From Primulina eburnea (Eukaryota; Streptophyta; Magnoliopsida; Lamiales; Gesneriaceae): 64,000 bases of DNA. The notes beneath the pieces are model-generated. The model saw only the letters and a list, made by a program, of their open reading frames with translations. It searched no databases and was not told the DNA's origin. The stretch is from assembly GCF_022965805.1 (NCBI RefSeq), contig NC_133116.1:5270001-5334000 (forward strand), written 5' to 3'. Positions 49,422 through 61,678 of this stretch are shown here, piece after piece. Position 1 is the first letter of the stretch. The number at the start of each line of letters is the position of its first letter. The translations under genes and the position numbers were made by a program.

Positions 49422-50615
49422 TTATGGACGCGACATCAAACTAAAATTCTGTGTATTCTTAAGGCCATGCTGTTTCATCTCTTTCTTCAATTTCTTAGAC
49501 CCGCAAATGAAGCTGAACTGAAAACCATAAGCATTTCCAAAACATGAAAGCAACCCTTTTCCTTCAGGACTCCCTGGCTTGTGATGGCCTGCTTTCTTAC
49601 CGTTTCTCAATGGGATTTGATCATCGTCTGTTAATCTCCTTTTGACGCTTTTAGGTTTCAATTGCACTTCTTCTTCACTTTTCTCTCCTGTTTCGGTCCA
49701 ATTTTCGAATATAGAGCTCCCATATTCTTCGTTGTCGTTGGAGTACAACCATTTTCTCACGTTTTCAGAACCGTGAATGGAGGTGTTATCAGGTGGCATG
49801 CTCGTTGTTTTTCCTTCATGGGTCTGAGTCAGTTCCTTAGAATTTGATGGGAAGATTTGGGAACCTGGGTTTGTTCCCGGGCTTGCCGAACCCTCGATAA
49901 TGCAATGTTCCTTTTCTTTTCCCTTTTCAGAGCTCCCGTATTCTTCGTTGTCGTTTGAGTATGACCATTTTCTCACGTTTTCCGAACCGTGAATGGAGGT
50001 GTTATCAGGTTCTGTTGGCATGCTCGTTTTTTCTTCATGGGTCTGAGTCAGTTCCCCAGAACTTGATGCGAAGATTTGGGGTCCCGGATTTGTTTCCGGG
50101 CCTGTCGAATCTTCAATAATGCAGTGTCCCTTTTCACCGTCTAGATGACCACAATCTAATTTCTCTTCGTTTCCTATTCTGAGACGGCAGATTTCGTTCA
50201 AGCCTGGAATGTTTCTGTCAACAAGGTGGATTCCAATATTCAGGGTCCCTTTCAAAAGCCCCGAAGGGCGACGAACCTGGAGCGAAACCCGTCGAAAGGA
50301 TGGATTTTTATTCAGCGTAGGTGACAAACTGTTGATCATAAGATGTGCGGTGCCAATAGGGAGATCACGCAACCAGGCGACGTTGTATATCTCGATCGTG
50401 ATAGCTGATGATTTAGATTTTAGAAATCGTTCGTCGACGTTGAACGTTACTTGGTGATTCCAGGTGGGGTTGCAGTTTCCACGATGGTCGACCGCGGTAG
50501 ATAATCTATTGTTGGGGTTGATGTAGGACACGGCAAATGTTCGTAACATTTTGGATACGGGGGGAAGGTCTTGTGCCGAGATTATGGTAATTTCCAGGAG
50601 CTTGAAAACAGACAT
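49422..50615 (-). CDS. C2-domain protein with an internal ~67-residue duplication, 397 aa
   Basis: One uninterrupted exon. Residues 1-130 form a C2 domain: LLEITIISAQDL at strand 1, CNPTWNHQVTFNV, IEIYNVAWLRDLPIGTA and GTLNIGIHLVD. Such domains bind membranes or phospholipids, often with Ca2+. The aspartates expected in the ligand loops are only partly present, so Ca2+ binding is uncertain. Residues 162-229 and 235-301 are a direct repeat: both contain HCIIE, TNPG, ELTQTHE, then DNTSIHGSENVRKW and YSNDNEEYGSS. This part is acidic, polar and probably disordered. The C-terminus is basic (KPKSVKRR, GKKAGHHKPG) and ends SLMSRP without a membrane helix. It resembles plant SRC2/BAP-like C2 proteins only in the C2 part, and the function is not known. 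Confidence 0.85.
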   Translation of the reverse strand: MSVFKLLEITIISAQDLPPVSKMLRTFAVSYINPNNRLSTAVDHRGNCNPTWNHQVTFNVDERFLKSKSSAITIEIYNVAWLRDLPIGTAHLMINSLSPTLNKNPSFRRVSLQVRRPSGLLKGTLNIGIHLVDRNIPGLNEICRLRIGNEEKLDCGHLDGEKGHCIIEDSTGPETNPGPQIFASSSGELTQTHEEKTSMPTEPDNTSIHGSENVRKWSYSNDNEEYGSSEKGKEKEHCIIEGSASPGTNPGSQIFPSNSKELTQTHEGKTTSMPPDNTSIHGSENVRKWLYSNDNEEYGSSIFENWTETGEKSEEEVQLKPKSVKRRLTDDDQIPLRNGKKAGHHKPGSPEGKGLLSCFGNAYGFQFSFICGSKKLKKEMKQHGLKNTQNFSLMSRP

Positions 50616-51325
50616 GGTTGATTTTGATACTTCTACAGATAGGGAGAAAAAGATTATGGCTTATATCGACGATGAATTTCAAATTTTTTATGACACTTTT
50701 TTAGCAAATATCCCACAAAATAAATATTTAGGGAAAAAAACTACGAATGAACTTAACGAAGGATTTATACGATGTATTTTCAAACGCCAAAAATGATTTC
50801 TGGTACATCGTATGTTAATGGATAATCTTTAGCGACTTGATCGAACTAACCTATAAATTGGCTCAAATTTAAATGAACCAATGACATAACCAGGCTCCCG
50901 CAAAATCACAGCAACCAGATGCTATGTTAAAATTAGATAAAAATTTGTGTGAGACGATCTCACGGATCGTATTTTATTAGACAGCTTTTTTATTTTAATA
51001 ATAATAAAAAAATATTATTTTTTATGTCGATAAGATTGAACAAGATTCGTGAGATTGTAACTTATACTTACTCTATGAACTGCTCGTGATGGTGAGCTAG
51101 ATCTGACGATCAGAGATCCCATTTTTAATCCCTAATTTCAATGACTGAATAATCAATCTTTTGTATCAAAGCACTAAATTCCAATTTGATTGTCTTCAAT
51201 CCAAAGTTATGAATTAAAAAAAAAAACAGCAATTCTTGAGATCAGCTATTTGTTTTCTTCAGATCCAATCTGCACCATTCCTTTCGCCTCGCGGGATTCT
51301 CATTGAAAATCCAGCTGCTTAACAA
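50616..51325. other. Divergent intergenic region C2 gene / GT47 gene
   Basis: Shared upstream region of the C2 gene (-) and the GT47 gene (+). It contains one truncated copy of the ~182-bp repeat (listed separately). An 81-codon open frame at 50551-50796 overlaps the C2 gene start and has no family resemblance. Confidence 0.45.
50935..51075 (+). mobile_element. Truncated copy of the ~182-bp GAGACGGTCTC repeat
   Basis: Reads AAAAATTTGTGTGAGACGAT, then CGGATCGTATTTTATTAGAC, then AGATTCGTGAGATTGTAAC, ending near TTACTC. The middle is shortened compared with the full copies. Confidence 0.65.
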
Positions 51326-53816
51326 ATGCAAAAATCGATCAACAAGACCCTGATATGCTTTTCGCTGTGCATTCCGCTACTCTTCGGTTCGTTACTCCTC
51401 GCCGGAACTCTCGATTACAAATCCCAGTTCCTATCTTTATTGCCCCAGCTCAATAATGCTGCGCCTTGCCGAACTCAATCACCACCTCTCCGCGTGTACA
51501 TGTACGATTTGCCTCCGCGTTTTAATGTGGGATTGATGGACCCTACTTTTCCCGACAGTGTGCTGGTGACTGCATCGAATTTGCCCATGTGGAGGTGGAA
51601 CGATGGGCTCAGAAAACAGCACAGCGTGGAGTATTGGATGATGGCTTCGCTTCTGTACGAGGGGAATGATGAATCAGGTTCCACCCGGGAAGCGGTTCGT
51701 GTTAGGGATCCACAGTTAGCTGATGTGTTTTTCGTGCCTTTCTTTTCCTCGCTTAGTTTCAATCTTCATGTGCGGAATATGGCCGAGCTGAATACCGTTG
51801 ATGAGCAGCTGCAGGTGGGATTTTTTTTAAATTTTGAGATTATTTTATGTGTTGTATTTGTATTTGCGATTGCTGTGACGATGGTGTCTTTTGTTATTCA
51901 CTTATGTTCTTTATAGTTGTCTGGATTGCATATTTGAGTACTGCCTTGGAATTATGTACATTTTGTATTGAATTTTATGGTTTCGGCTGGATCATATGAA
52001 ATTAATTATTGAGCTTATTGAAGAAAATGGTGAGATTCTTTTCTTAATCTTTATTTGTATCTTGAAATGAGTTTCCTGTCTTTAAGTTTAGCTATGTTTA
52101 ACCACCATAAAAATTCGAATACACAAGGGTGTTCATAGCTCGCTAGCTAAAATTATTAACAGTCAAATCTCGCATTTTGTGTATGATATGTATCAATTAA
52201 TATTATTAACTAAAGCACACCATGGGATGATTTTCCGTGAAGCTGGACGTAGTGTGATTTTTTTATGGTTCCTTTGTGAATTGAGTACAAAACACGTTAA
52301 TGCCATTTTTTTTGTGGGCATACTATACTGTGTGACAGAATGTTTGAATAAAATACAGACTTCGCTTCAGTCTGGTCTTTTTTTTTTTGACAAGCTCCTA
52401 GTGAGTAGCTGAAATCATTATGCTTTGTATCATCAAAATGCAATCTTCTTGTCATAGAATCATTAAAGCTGCATTTGAGGCATAAAATTGGAATCAGGGA
52501 TTTTCTCTGAATTATTCCCAATTCCTAGTCAATTGAGGTTGTTTGATATGAGTGATTGCCTACCTCATCAATTTAAACCTGTCCTTACCTCAGTCCTTTT
52601 TGTATATATGTTTGATTGTTTTACTAGATTAGGAATGAATCAGGGGTAACTTTTTAGAATGTATGGCTTTCGTTGTTTATCTTTCTTATTATTTAATAGA
52701 GCTTATCGCTGTTCATTTGACCGCAGCTTGAGATGGTAAATATTATAAGAGCATCGGATCACTGGAAAAGGTCCTGGTGGACGAGATCATGTTATTCCTC
52801 TTCATCATCCAAATGCTTTCAGACAATATCGTGATCAAGTTAATCATTCCATTTTCATCGTGGCTGATTTTGGTCGCATCATGAACATTTCTCGACTATC
52901 AAAAGATGTCGTTGCTCCCTATCCACATATGATAGATTCATATATCAGTGAAGATCACGAGCACCCATTCGAGGCTCGAAAGACACTTCTCTTCTTTCGC
53001 GGGAGGACTAAGAGGAAGGATGTATGATAATCACAATAAGGTGTTAATGTTTTGATCTTTCTTTATTGAATAAACCATATGGCTGACACAGTATATCAAC
53101 CTGGCAGGAAGGAAAAATTCGTGCACAACTGTATAAGATGTTAGTGGGAATGAAAGATGTAATCTACGAGGAGGGCAGTGCATCAGAAGAAGGCTTCAAA
53201 GCTGTAAGTTAAAACAGTGGTTACTTTGCACAAGAAAGTAGTCAGTGTCCGAACATATCTTTTAAATCATGAGAAGATGATATTTTTCCTTTAAAAAAAA
53301 TTATGAAACTTGGAAGTTTGGGGCCTTGGATTTCTTATTGTTCTTCAGTCTGGGAATATTATTTTCATCTGACACTTCAAAATATTCTTGGTTATACTAG
53401 TCTGCTGAACAAATGCGTTCGTCGAAATTCTGCCTACACCCTGCGGGTGATACTCCATCATCTTGCCGTCTATTTGATGCCATTGTGAGTCACTGCATTC
53501 CTGTAATTGTGAGTGACAGACTCGAGCTACCCTTTGAAAGCGAAATAGACTACAAAGAGTTTTCAATCTTCTTCTCAGTGGACCAGGCTCTGCAACCAGG
53601 CTACATGATCGATGGGCTCAGGGGCATTTCAAAAGAGAAATGGACGAAAATGTGGCTGCAGCTTCGAAGCATATCTCACCACTTTGAGTTTCAGTACCAC
53701 CAAAGAAGGATGATTCAGTCAATATGATATGGAGGCAGGTGAAAAATAAGGTTCCTCCGGTTAAGCTTGCTTTACACAGAAGCAGGCGGCTGAAAATACC
53801 AGATTGGTGGAGATAG
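51326..53816 (+). pseudogene. Exostosin-family (GT47) glycosyltransferase gene with two frameshifts
   Basis: Four exons are visible: 51326-51814, 52727-53021, 53108-53203 and 53401-53816. The N-terminus has a type II signal anchor (about 8-27). It is followed by PLRVYMYDLPPRFNVGLMD, GLRKQHSVEYWMMASLL and ADVFFVPFFSSLSFN. Later come [33 protein letters not shown] and [12 protein letters not shown]. These are hallmarks of plant GT47 proteins of the ARAD/exostosin group, Golgi enzymes that add sugars to cell-wall polysaccharides. An extra base near 52775 shifts the frame and brings a TGA at 52832-52834. A missing base near 53697-53701 shifts it again and gives a TGA in place of the last 35 or so codons (homologous stop TAG at 53814-53816). 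Conservation between the breaks is good, so loss is recent, or the breaks are base errors. Confidence 0.85.
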
Positions 53817-54312
53817 TTCTATGATGTCATAGTTTGTAAGTGTGTACATTCCTTATTTTTTTCAAAATTTCCGGAACATCTCCGGTTGTGTAACAGAGGA
53901 ATATAGATGGTTACAATCTTGACTCGTCGGAAAGGTGACCCTGTGTCGTTGAAGACTAACAACATATACAAAACCATAATGATGTGCTATTAAGAATAAT
54001 TCTTGCTTACGTAAGACATTGAATTGCTCTGAGATCATAAACCATGAACTTGAATGGGATTCGAAATTGAATTGCTTGCTGGATACTTGTATTGACGCAA
54101 AATGTATATCCGACAAGTATTTGTATTGCAAAAATATTCAATGTGATTGTGACCATTTTCCTCAATGTTTGTATATCACAATTTATAAGTATTCTACCAC
54201 TTTTTATTTCTATTATTTTAATTACTTGTTTGTGTCCAATATATGAATTGTGGGTGTTTTTTATTTATTCATCTACCCTTATACTTCTCTATTTCGACAC
54301 TTTCTCTCTTTT

Positions 54313-54918
54313 TAGGGGTGTCAAAGACTCAAAATCCAATACGACCCATCAATCCGACACGGTTTAACCCGAAAAAAATATGGTTTGAGTTTGGGGTTTT
54401 TGGGTTTGGGTCAGATCGGGTTGGACCCGATAGCTGATTCGAAAAAAAAAATGATCGGGTTAGGTTGGGTTGACCCGAAAATTTAATTTTTTTTTAAAAA
54501 ATATATAATTAATAAATATTGTCTACTTTTTTTATATATCTTATGTCTGAAAAAATATTTATTGTATATATTTATATCATAGATTTTCATAATTTAATAT
54601 TTATTTTGAACATTTTTTATTTTTTAAATAATTATTATTTGATTTAGTAAATGTATTTTATTTTTCTACGATTAGACTTTCAGATTTAAATTATATACAT
54701 GAGAGATCTTTTGATATTATATGTTTAAATTAAAATATTATTTTTTTATTTATTTAATTTTCTTTAAATAATTCAAAATCGAGTTATATGGGTTGATCAA
54801 GTTGATTTGGGTTCAGGTTCGGATTGAGGGTTTTCTGGTTGGCTCAGGTTCAGGTTGAGCAATTTTTGAATAGTATTACTCATCAATCCGATCCGACTCA
54901 TCCGAATTGACGCCCTTA
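54313..54918. mobile_element. hAT-like non-autonomous element, copy A (606 bp)
   Basis: Ends are TAGGGGTGTCAAAG and TTGACGCCCTTA, imperfect terminal inverted repeats. It is flanked by a perfect 8-bp duplication, TCTCTTTT (54305-54312 and 54919-54926). The interior contains AATCCGACACGGTTTAACCC and an AT-rich core, with no transposase. The same family recurs at 56959-57826. Confidence 0.85.
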
Positions 54919-55890
54919 TCTCTTTTACATCTTACCATTTTTGTACTTGATAAAAGAGATAAATGTCAAATACGCTAAAAACCTTTGAAAATGCAAATGG
55001 TTTAAGATATTCAAATCACAACACAAATCTTTATAACGACTTCTCAATGGATAGATAATCGAGTCTAGAAAACTACAAATTTCTATTATTTTGTGGCACT
55101 TGCATCAATTCCGACCCGCCCATTCATATTTGTGTAATTATGATCAACAACCTAATATTTCTGATTTCAACATTAGACCTAAGTTTGACTTATGAAAAAT
55201 CTAATTTTTCTATCATATCTCGTTATTTGAGATATTCACTTGTCAAATTCAAATATGTCTGCATTTTGCTACTTGTCCTGTTTTCTCACCAAGAAGAAAC
55301 CATTCACCTTTTCTCAGATGGAAAAAAATCCCGACAGAAAGTCAAATTTTTGGCCTTTTCTAGGAACTGTTTCCTAAAAATACCAAATATAAATATTATG
55401 AAGCATATAAAATAGCAACGTTTATCTCGAAAAATTGGATTTCATTTAAGAATTTTTTTAAGAAAATTCAAATTTTACGTATCCAATTGTTTAAATATAG
55501 CATATCATTTAACAAATAAAAAAACCATATCATAAATGAGTTTTTTTAATCATCCTGACATTAGAATATAAATCCAATCAAAATTTTCAACATAAGTTGT
55601 TGGAGTTCCATGTATTAATCCAACATAAATTTTGATTTCTATAAGTTTTGATTTAAATTAATCAAGTAAAATTATCATTGTCATGTATAAAAACAATGCT
55701 TCCGCAGATGGAGAGTTAACCGAACTCCAACGTGACATATTTTATCATTCAATAATATAGTTGTACCACACCACACAAAATCTTATAATAATATCATAAT
55801 CGTTGACCATATCAAATCATAATTACACAATTTTTTTTAAAAAAAATTTATCAATGCACATTTGTTAGGGGACTTTGCGTGAATTTTATA

Positions 55891-56072
55891 TGGCAAAAAC
55901 TTGTGTGAGACGGTCTCACGGGTCGTATTTGTGAGACAGATCTCTTATTTGGGTCACTCATTGAAAAATATTATTTTTTATGCTAAGAGTATTACTTTTT
56001 ATTGTGAATATGGGTAGGGTTGACCCGTCTCACATATATGATCCGTGAGACGATCTCATATGAGACTAACTC
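55891..56072 (+). mobile_element. Reference copy of the ~182-bp GAGACGGTCTC repeat with perfect 8-bp TSD
   Basis: 182 bp beginning TGGCAAAAACTTGTGTGAGA and ending CATATGAGACTAACTC. It is flanked by ATTTTATA at 55883-55890 and 56073-56080. Internal landmarks shared by the family are the palindrome TGAGACGGTCTCA near the start, GGGTCGTATTTGTGAGACAG, GATCTCTTATTTGGGTCA, TTTTTATGCTAAGAGTATTA, GGGTAGGGTTGACCCGTCTC and a second GTGAGACGATCTCA near the end. Both ends therefore carry related inverted GAGACGGTCTC motifs. There is no coding capacity and no poly(A) tail. The structure is that of a MITE with 8-bp target duplications. Confidence 0.85.
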
Positions 56073-56124
56073 ATTTTATAGAGAGAATTTAAATTTTGCA
56101 TATGTCAACACATAAAAGAAATTT

Positions 56125-56309
56125 GGCAAAAATTTGTGTGAGACGGTCTCACAGGTCGTATTTTGTGATACAGATATCTTATTTAGGTCATTTTTGAAAA
56201 ATTATTACTTTTTTATGCTAAGAGTGTTATTTTTTATTGTGAATTTCAGTAGAGATGACCCGTCTCACAGATAAAGATTCATGAGATCATCTCACAAGAG
56301 ACCGATTCA
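56125..56309 (+). mobile_element. Copy of the ~182-bp GAGACGGTCTC repeat
   Basis: Begins GGCAAAAATTTGTGTGAGAC and ends CACAAGAGACCGATTC, only about 50 bp after the previous copy. Flanks AAGAAATT/AAGAAAAT suggest an imperfect 8-bp duplication. Confidence 0.75.
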
Positions 56310-56958
56310 AGAAAATTTTGGTAATTATGATTAGATAAAAATGCTTAAATATATATGATATGAAAAATAATTACATTAAAGAAAGACCATTTTGTCAGAT
56401 CTGGAATGATTGACTAAGTCGTAGGTAGCTGGAGTCATCATCATCAACATTATTATTATTGTAATAATATTACACGATTGTTACCTAGGAAATTTACGTA
56501 CTTTTTGTCGTGAAATGAAAAAAAAAAAAGGTGGTAAATCAAGTGATTTACATGCTGAGAGTTGAATTCGAATTTGAAGGTTTCTTTATTAATGTCTTTG
56601 GATTAATGAAGAATAATACATTAATGCAATGTTAGATGAACCCGAACACCAACCAATGTAAACTTTTGACCTGATCGTGGGATTACGTGCTGACGTACCA
56701 GCTGTCACGTAGATCGATTTAGTGGGCTGAATAATTTAATTGATTTTTAATATGAATTATCTGCAAAAACTAAATATAAAAACAGAGATTCTCAATTTTC
56801 AATTTAGTAAACGAATGATGGCCACCAACTCAACCAAAAACTTAGTTGGATTAAAGGTTTGGTGCATTAATTATGCATCGGAATTTATATTGATAAAATA
56901 ATTACACGCAGAGAATATAATGCAATCTTCCAATTCGTTTGGAGTGATCCGCGCCATT

Positions 56959-57585
56959 TAAAGGGTGTCAAAATCCGACACGACCTACCAACCCGACACG
57001 GTTCAACCCGAAAAAAATAAGGTTTGGGTTCGGGGTTTTTGGGTTGGACCCGATAACTGACCCAAAAAAATGAACGGGTTGGATTAGGTTCGTGACCCGG
57101 GTTTACCCGAAAATTTATTTTTTAAAAAAATATATATAATGTATAAATATTGCTTACATTTTTTTATATATTTTATGTCCGAAAAAATATTTATTGTATA
57201 TAATAAATTTTCATAATTTAATATTTATAAATTTTATTGTATTTATTTTATTTAAATATTTATAAATTTTCATATTATATTTATAAATATTTATAAATAT
57301 AATAAATATTTATATTTATTATAAATATTTATAAATTTTCATATTATAAAATATTTATATTTATTATAAATATTTATAAATTTTCATATTATATTTAGAA
57401 ATATTTATAAATTTTCAAAAAATATATATTGTATAAAATAAATTTTCATAAATTTTATTGTATTTATTATATAATAAATTTTCATAATTTAATATTTATT
57501 TTGAACATTTTTTATTTTTTAAATAATTGTTTATTTGATTTAGTAAATATATTTTATTTTTCTATGATTAGACTTTCAAATTTAA

Positions 57586-57628
<43 letters not shown>

Positions 57629-57826
57629 AATTTTGTTATTATGTGTTTAAATTAAAATATTATTGTTATTATTATTTTGAATTTTATTTAAATTTTTTTT
57701 AAAAAAAATCAAATTCGGGTTTAGGTTCGAGTTAAGAATTTTCGAGATGACTTGGGTTCGGGTTGGACAATTTTTTAATAGTATTATTGTTCAATCCGAC
57801 CCTAACCACCCGAATTGACACCCTTA
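56959..57826. mobile_element. hAT-like non-autonomous element, copy B (868 bp)
   Basis: Same family as copy A: it begins TAAAGGGTGTCAAAATCCGA, contains CGACACGGTTCAACCCG, and ends CCGAATTGACACCCTTA. Flanks GCGCCATT (56951-56958) and ACACCATT (57827-57834) match at 6 of 8 bases, a decayed target duplication. It is longer than copy A because of an AT-rich array (57230-57440) and an (AT)18 tract at 57589-57624. Confidence 0.75.
57230..57440. repeat. AT-rich tandem array inside hAT-like copy B
   Basis: Several irregular repeats of ATATTTATAAATTTTCATAT and shorter versions. The array is absent from copy A, so it expanded after the copies separated, or was lost from A. Confidence 0.75.
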
Positions 57827-58561
57827 ACACCATTAGACATAGGAAGACAGCCTAACTATTTCATCTTCAAATTTATCTCATGGTTAATTTAGCTATCTAT
57901 TAAAAACATTTTCGACCGCCAAAATTATTATATAAAACCGAAATATTATATATATCAGATCGGTTGGATTGATATCTTGAGAGATATATATGAATTTGGA
58001 CAATCTTCTCTTTTAGCTATATTTTGAGGCAGAGTTAATAATTAAACTCAACTCTGTGATCTTAATATGTTATCTGAGCACATATATACCGTTATGTGTT
58101 GGTTGAAATGTCAGCTCTAGTTGTTTGTTCTGAGCATGAGAGACGTGTTAAATGTTTCAGATCGACAAAATTAAGTTTTTTAGAATTATATATATGAACT
58201 TGGAGAATCTTATTTTTGTCATTCCAAATTAACAATAATGTCTACTTTTATAACACATCTCGGAATCAACTAAGAAATTAACATATCATACTAATAATTA
58301 CAATATTCTTGATTATGTTGTTAATTTGCAGGATCTTTTGGCCGTTGGAGAGTCCTGCATAAGACATATCAGATCAATTATTATCAGTAACTAAATTTGA
58401 TAATAGGTCGCGATCCGAGAAAATTATTCACAACGATTTCTTAAAAAAAAAAAAAATTAAATAAACTATAAGAATTGACTTTCTGGTGTTATATTCTTTT
58501 GCATTTTTCTCTCTTTTTTTTAATATATACATATCATAGTTAAATTAAACTACATCGAGAG

Positions 58562-59110
58562 TAGAGGTGAGCAATATTTTGGTTATACCGAATTAACTAG
58601 TCGAATCGAGCCAATTCGGAAATTCGGTTCGGTTATATCGGGAATTCGGCTTTCCAATTAAAAAAATTCGGTTCGGTTCGGTTCGGTTACAATTTTCAAA
58701 ATTTTGAAATCGGTTAACCGAATTAACCAATATAATAAATATTATTTTAAATAGATTTTTATTTTTTAATCAATTTTTATATATTTTTAATTTTTAATTT
58801 TAAAATCAATCATAATTCTAATCTACGGTCTCATTCTCGCTTCTCTAACCGAATTTATCGTTCTCACTTCTCTATTCTCCACTCTTGACTTCATCCGTCG
58901 TCAAGAAAAATTATATCTATAATTAAAGTTAAATCACAATTTTTTTTTAAAAAAACTAATCGGTTAATTCGGTCGGTCGATTATAATTCGATTCGATTTT
59001 CATTAGTTATGAAAACTAATTCGGTCGGTTCGATTATGGCTAAATATTTCGGTTCAGTTATGGATAATTCGGTTTGGTCGGTAACCGAACTGACCGGATG
59101 TTCACCCCTA
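58562..59110. mobile_element. hAT-like non-autonomous element, second family (549 bp)
   Basis: Begins TAGAGGTGAGCAATATTTTG and ends GGATGTTCACCCCTA, terminal inverted repeats of about 12 bp. Flanks ATCGAGAG (58554-58561) and GTCGAGAG (59111-59118) form an 8-bp duplication with one mismatch. The interior is a series of TTCGGTTCGGTT and CCGAATTAAC words, with no open frame. Confidence 0.8.
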
Positions 59111-59478
59111 GTCGAGAGTCATAGGTGGCTATTGTAACTAAAATGATCGAGACATGATATTTTAAATGTTATGTAATTTAATAAATATCTTGAGTTGCAT
59201 CCTTATTTACCGTCATTTTTTATATATATATAAATATCAAACACTCAATCTTGCAAGTTAATATTTGCAAGTGGCACCATGTGCATAATACATTCAACTC
59301 TATGTTTAGGTGTTCAGTGATGATGTATTTTTTTTTTATCTGAAGAGTTGAATCCATAAAATTATTTTTCATAAAAAGTTATTTCATTAAAAAAAAATCA
59401 ATCGCTACGTGAGCAGGACGAAAACAAAGTAGTTGCTCTCTTAGTAAATAAAAGTTTTATAATGTGTATTATTTTGTT

Positions 59479-59660
59479 GGCAAAAACTTGTGTGAGGCGG
59501 TCTCACGGGTCGTATTTGTGAGACGGATCTCTTATTTGGGTCACCCATGAAAAAGTATTATTTTTTATGTTAAGAGTATTACTTTTTATTGTAAATATGA
59601 GTAGGGTCGACCCGTCTCACGGATTATGATCCGTGAGACGTCTCACATGAGACTAACTCT
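59479..59660 (+). mobile_element. Copy of the ~182-bp GAGACGGTCTC repeat with perfect 8-bp TSD
   Basis: 182 bp beginning GGCAAAAACTTGTGTGAGGC and ending CATGAGACTAACTCT. It is flanked by ATTTTGTT at 59471-59478 and 59661-59668. Very close in sequence to the 55891 copy, so probably a recent insertion. Confidence 0.85.
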
Positions 59661-59800
59661 ATTTTGTTATATACTTTTTTTTGAATATTTCATTTTTTTT
59701 TTTGAGGTTTTTATTTTAACGGGAGTATTTAGATTAAAAAAAAATCGTGAAACCTTAATGCCAACAAGATATCTACCCATTGTCTATAAATAATATTTAA

Positions 59801-59893
59801 GAATTTCAACTCTCTGTGTTCAGATTCCACGAAGCAACTATTGCGGCAGTATGGTTGGTGAAAAAACACCAATCTCTGCTAACCCATTATACC
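59801..59893 (+). promoter_or_regulatory. Duplicated block upstream of the methyltransferase gene, with an AC-like element
   Basis: About 93 bp that recurs without gaps at 63018-63110. It contains GGTTGGTG at 59853-59860, the reverse complement of CACCAACC. That fits the AC-II/MYB-binding motif found in many phenylpropanoid promoters. It sits about 300 bp before the ATG at 60155. A promoter role is inferred from position and motif only. Confidence 0.45.
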
Positions 59894-60154
59894 ATTATAT
59901 ATAAAAAAAAAATGGATAAAATATTCACAAAACAAAATAAATAATCACATGAAAAGTTGGTTGAATTTGTGACATTTTCCAATTGAATATTTCAATTAAT
60001 CTTCACGCGTTGTTACGTACTATTACTAAGCTTCGCAGAGCTTTATAAATTGGCCTGCACTTTTGGCAAATGAACCAAAAAACCAAAATTCATCCTTTGT
60101 TAATTTTCACAGTTTCAAATTCTTCTGATCCAACATCTTTCATTTTCTTCGACG

Positions 60155-61320
<1,166 letters not shown>

Positions 61321-61678
61321 ACCACATTATTCTTTGAGAGGAAAAAATGAATTATGCAATATGTTTATATCATTTCATTTCTTTATACTGTTTCTGTTGT
61401 ATTCTCGTTTCAGTTTATGATTTTTCTGGAACTTATTTCAGCTGTGATTCAATAAAAGATATGCAAATGTATTAATTTTATCAACACCAATACTTATATG
61501 TGTTTGCACAATATTTTTTGTCACTATTTTTCTTTACGCAGTTGACTTATTCAAACGAGTTTGAATTTCTGATGGGCTATCTTACCACATCTTAGTTCTT
61601 TTTCTTCTTTAGACTTTGAGTCGAATTCGCTTTGGACTTGAATAAAGATTTATATCAATTTTCATTAGTGTGTGAGAT
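61321..61678. other. 3' flank of the methyltransferase gene
   Basis: Contains an AATAAA-type signal at 61451-61456 (CAATAAAAG), a plausible poly(A) signal about 130 bp after the stop. Nothing else seen. Confidence 0.4.

Larger units (their letters stand above)
53817..60154. other. 6.3-kb repeat-rich spacer
   Basis: Contains the three hAT-like elements and three copies of the ~182-bp repeat listed separately. The rest (53.8-54.3, 54.93-55.88, 56.32-56.95, 57.83-58.55, 59.12-59.47 kb) is AT-rich with no convincing gene. Open frames at 54019-54246 and 55140-55415 show no recognisable motifs. The last 350 bp are upstream of the methyltransferase gene. Confidence 0.55.

Noticed and set aside
50551..50796. 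81-codon + strand open frame overlapping the C2 gene start
   Set aside because: Overlaps the well-supported C2 coding exon in antisense and has no family resemblance.
51815..52726. Alternative splicing that might avoid the GT47 frameshift
   Set aside because: Exon 1 donor and exon 2 acceptor are in phase and the conserved sequence is continuous across position 52775, so moving the intron cannot repair the frame without losing conserved residues.
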